Positions 4,679 to 5,196 of a stretch of 5,196 nucleotides of DNA are shown one piece after another. The notes beneath the pieces are model-generated. The model had not been told where the DNA came from and made no database searches. It was given only the letters and a program-made list of their open reading frames with translations. Within the stretch, counting starts at the first letter, position 1, and every line of letters starts with the position of its first letter. Origin of the DNA: Anaerolineales bacterium (GTDB lineage Bacteria; Chloroflexota; Anaerolineae; Anaerolineales; UBA4823); assembly GCA_028687395.1 (NCBI GenBank), contig JAQUAE010000163.1, positions 1 through 5,196 on the forward strand. The letters run 5' to 3'. The position numbers and the translations under genes were made by a program.

Positions 4679-5196
4679 GTGAGCGAACTTCTCAGTGTGT
4701 CTGAAGCAACGCGACAGTTATTGGCTCATTTCACCCCTCTCCAATCGATCTGCCTGCCGTTAGACCAAGCGCGCAACCAGATCAGCGCGGAAGATGTCCA
4801 GGCGAGTTTTGATCTCCCCCAGTTCACCAATGCGAGCATGGATGGCTTTGCGGTGCGCTCGACCGACGTAGTCGCGGCGGGGGAGCAATCGCCGGTGCGT
4901 TTGGAGGTGGTTGCGGATATCCCCGCTGGGAGATGGCTCCAGTTGCGCCTGGAGGCGGGGAAGGCTGCCCGTATCATGACCGGAGCGCCGTTGCCGGATG
5001 GAGCCGACGCCGTCGTGCCCGTAGAAGGGACGGATGTCAGGCTCCGGAGGCCGGGTCAGCCTGCGCCGCCCAGCGTGCTGATTTTTACGCCCGTTCAGGC
5101 AGGCGACAACGTCCGCCGCAAGGCGAGTGACGTGAAAGCTGGCGACCTGATCTTGCCCAAAGGGCGACGCCTCCAGCCGCAAGACCTGGGCATGCT
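4679..5196 (+). CDS. moeA: Molybdopterin molybdenumtransferase MoeA, N-terminal part (cut by window edge)
   Basis: The visible 172 residues belong to MoeA, the cytoplasmic enzyme that inserts molybdenum from molybdate into adenylylated molybdopterin to complete the cofactor. FTNASMDGFAVR (49-60) carries the conserved Asp55, matching Asp59 of E. coli MoeA. RIMTGAPLPDGADAVVPVE (98-116) carries Thr101, matching Thr100. GDNVRRKASDVKAGD (142-156) matches the segment that usually reads GED; here it reads ASD, with the aspartate kept at 151. The rest of the molybdopterin-binding domain and the C-terminal domain lie outside the window. The start is GTG, set by GGGGAG at 6 nt. The gene follows rel by 119 bp and has its own promoter. 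Its product is needed by MsrP encoded upstream. The family assignment is secure; a fused or duplicated MoeA form cannot be excluded from this fragment. Confidence 0.95.
   Translation, partial: MSELLSVSEATRQLLAHFTPLQSICLPLDQARNQISAEDVQASFDLPQFTNASMDGFAVRSTDVVAAGEQSPVRLEVVADIPAGRWLQLRLEAGKAARIMTGAPLPDGADAVVPVEGTDVRLRRPGQPAPPSVLIFTPVQAGDNVRRKASDVKAGDLILPKGRRLQPQDLGM

Overview
The window looks like ordinary chromosomal DNA from a GC-rich bacterium, most plausibly a member of the Chloroflexota (Anaerolineae-like). That placement is an inference from the style of the long Rel protein, with its acidic insert in the hydrolase half and a Gly-Glu-Phe-Asp-Asp synthetase motif, and from the phosphofructokinase N-terminus. 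No marker gene settles it. I see no mobile element, CRISPR array, rRNA or tRNA.

Layout. Positions 1-270 (minus strand) hold the first 90 codons of a 6-phosphofructokinase whose remainder lies outside the window. Positions 271-540 are a divergent control region with a good minus-strand promoter (TTGCCT-17 bp-TATGAT), an FNR/CRP-like site over its start point, a roughly 110-nt leader with inverted repeats, and an AT-rich stretch before the plus-strand genes. Positions 541-2175 carry msrP and msrQ with no base between them. These encode the molybdopterin methionine-sulfoxide reductase and its haem-bearing membrane partner. Positions 2313-4559 encode a long bifunctional-type RelA/SpoT (p)ppGpp enzyme with its own promoter (TTGCCT-17 bp-TATACT). 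Positions 4679-5196 are the start of moeA, a molybdenum-insertion protein, cut by the window end.

How the genes fit together. MsrPQ repairs oxidised methionines in proteins outside the cytoplasmic membrane and needs a molybdenum cofactor. MoeA makes that cofactor by inserting molybdenum into molybdopterin. Rel sets the (p)ppGpp level in response to starvation. The rel and moeA genes each have an apparent promoter, so the plus-strand genes are probably three transcription units rather than one operon.

I did not find a clearly new biological system. The points most worth a second look are the FNR-like site between pfk and msrP, a Tat signal peptide ending in a lipobox on MsrP, the unusual motif and insert combination in Rel, and the odd promoter and leader of moeA.
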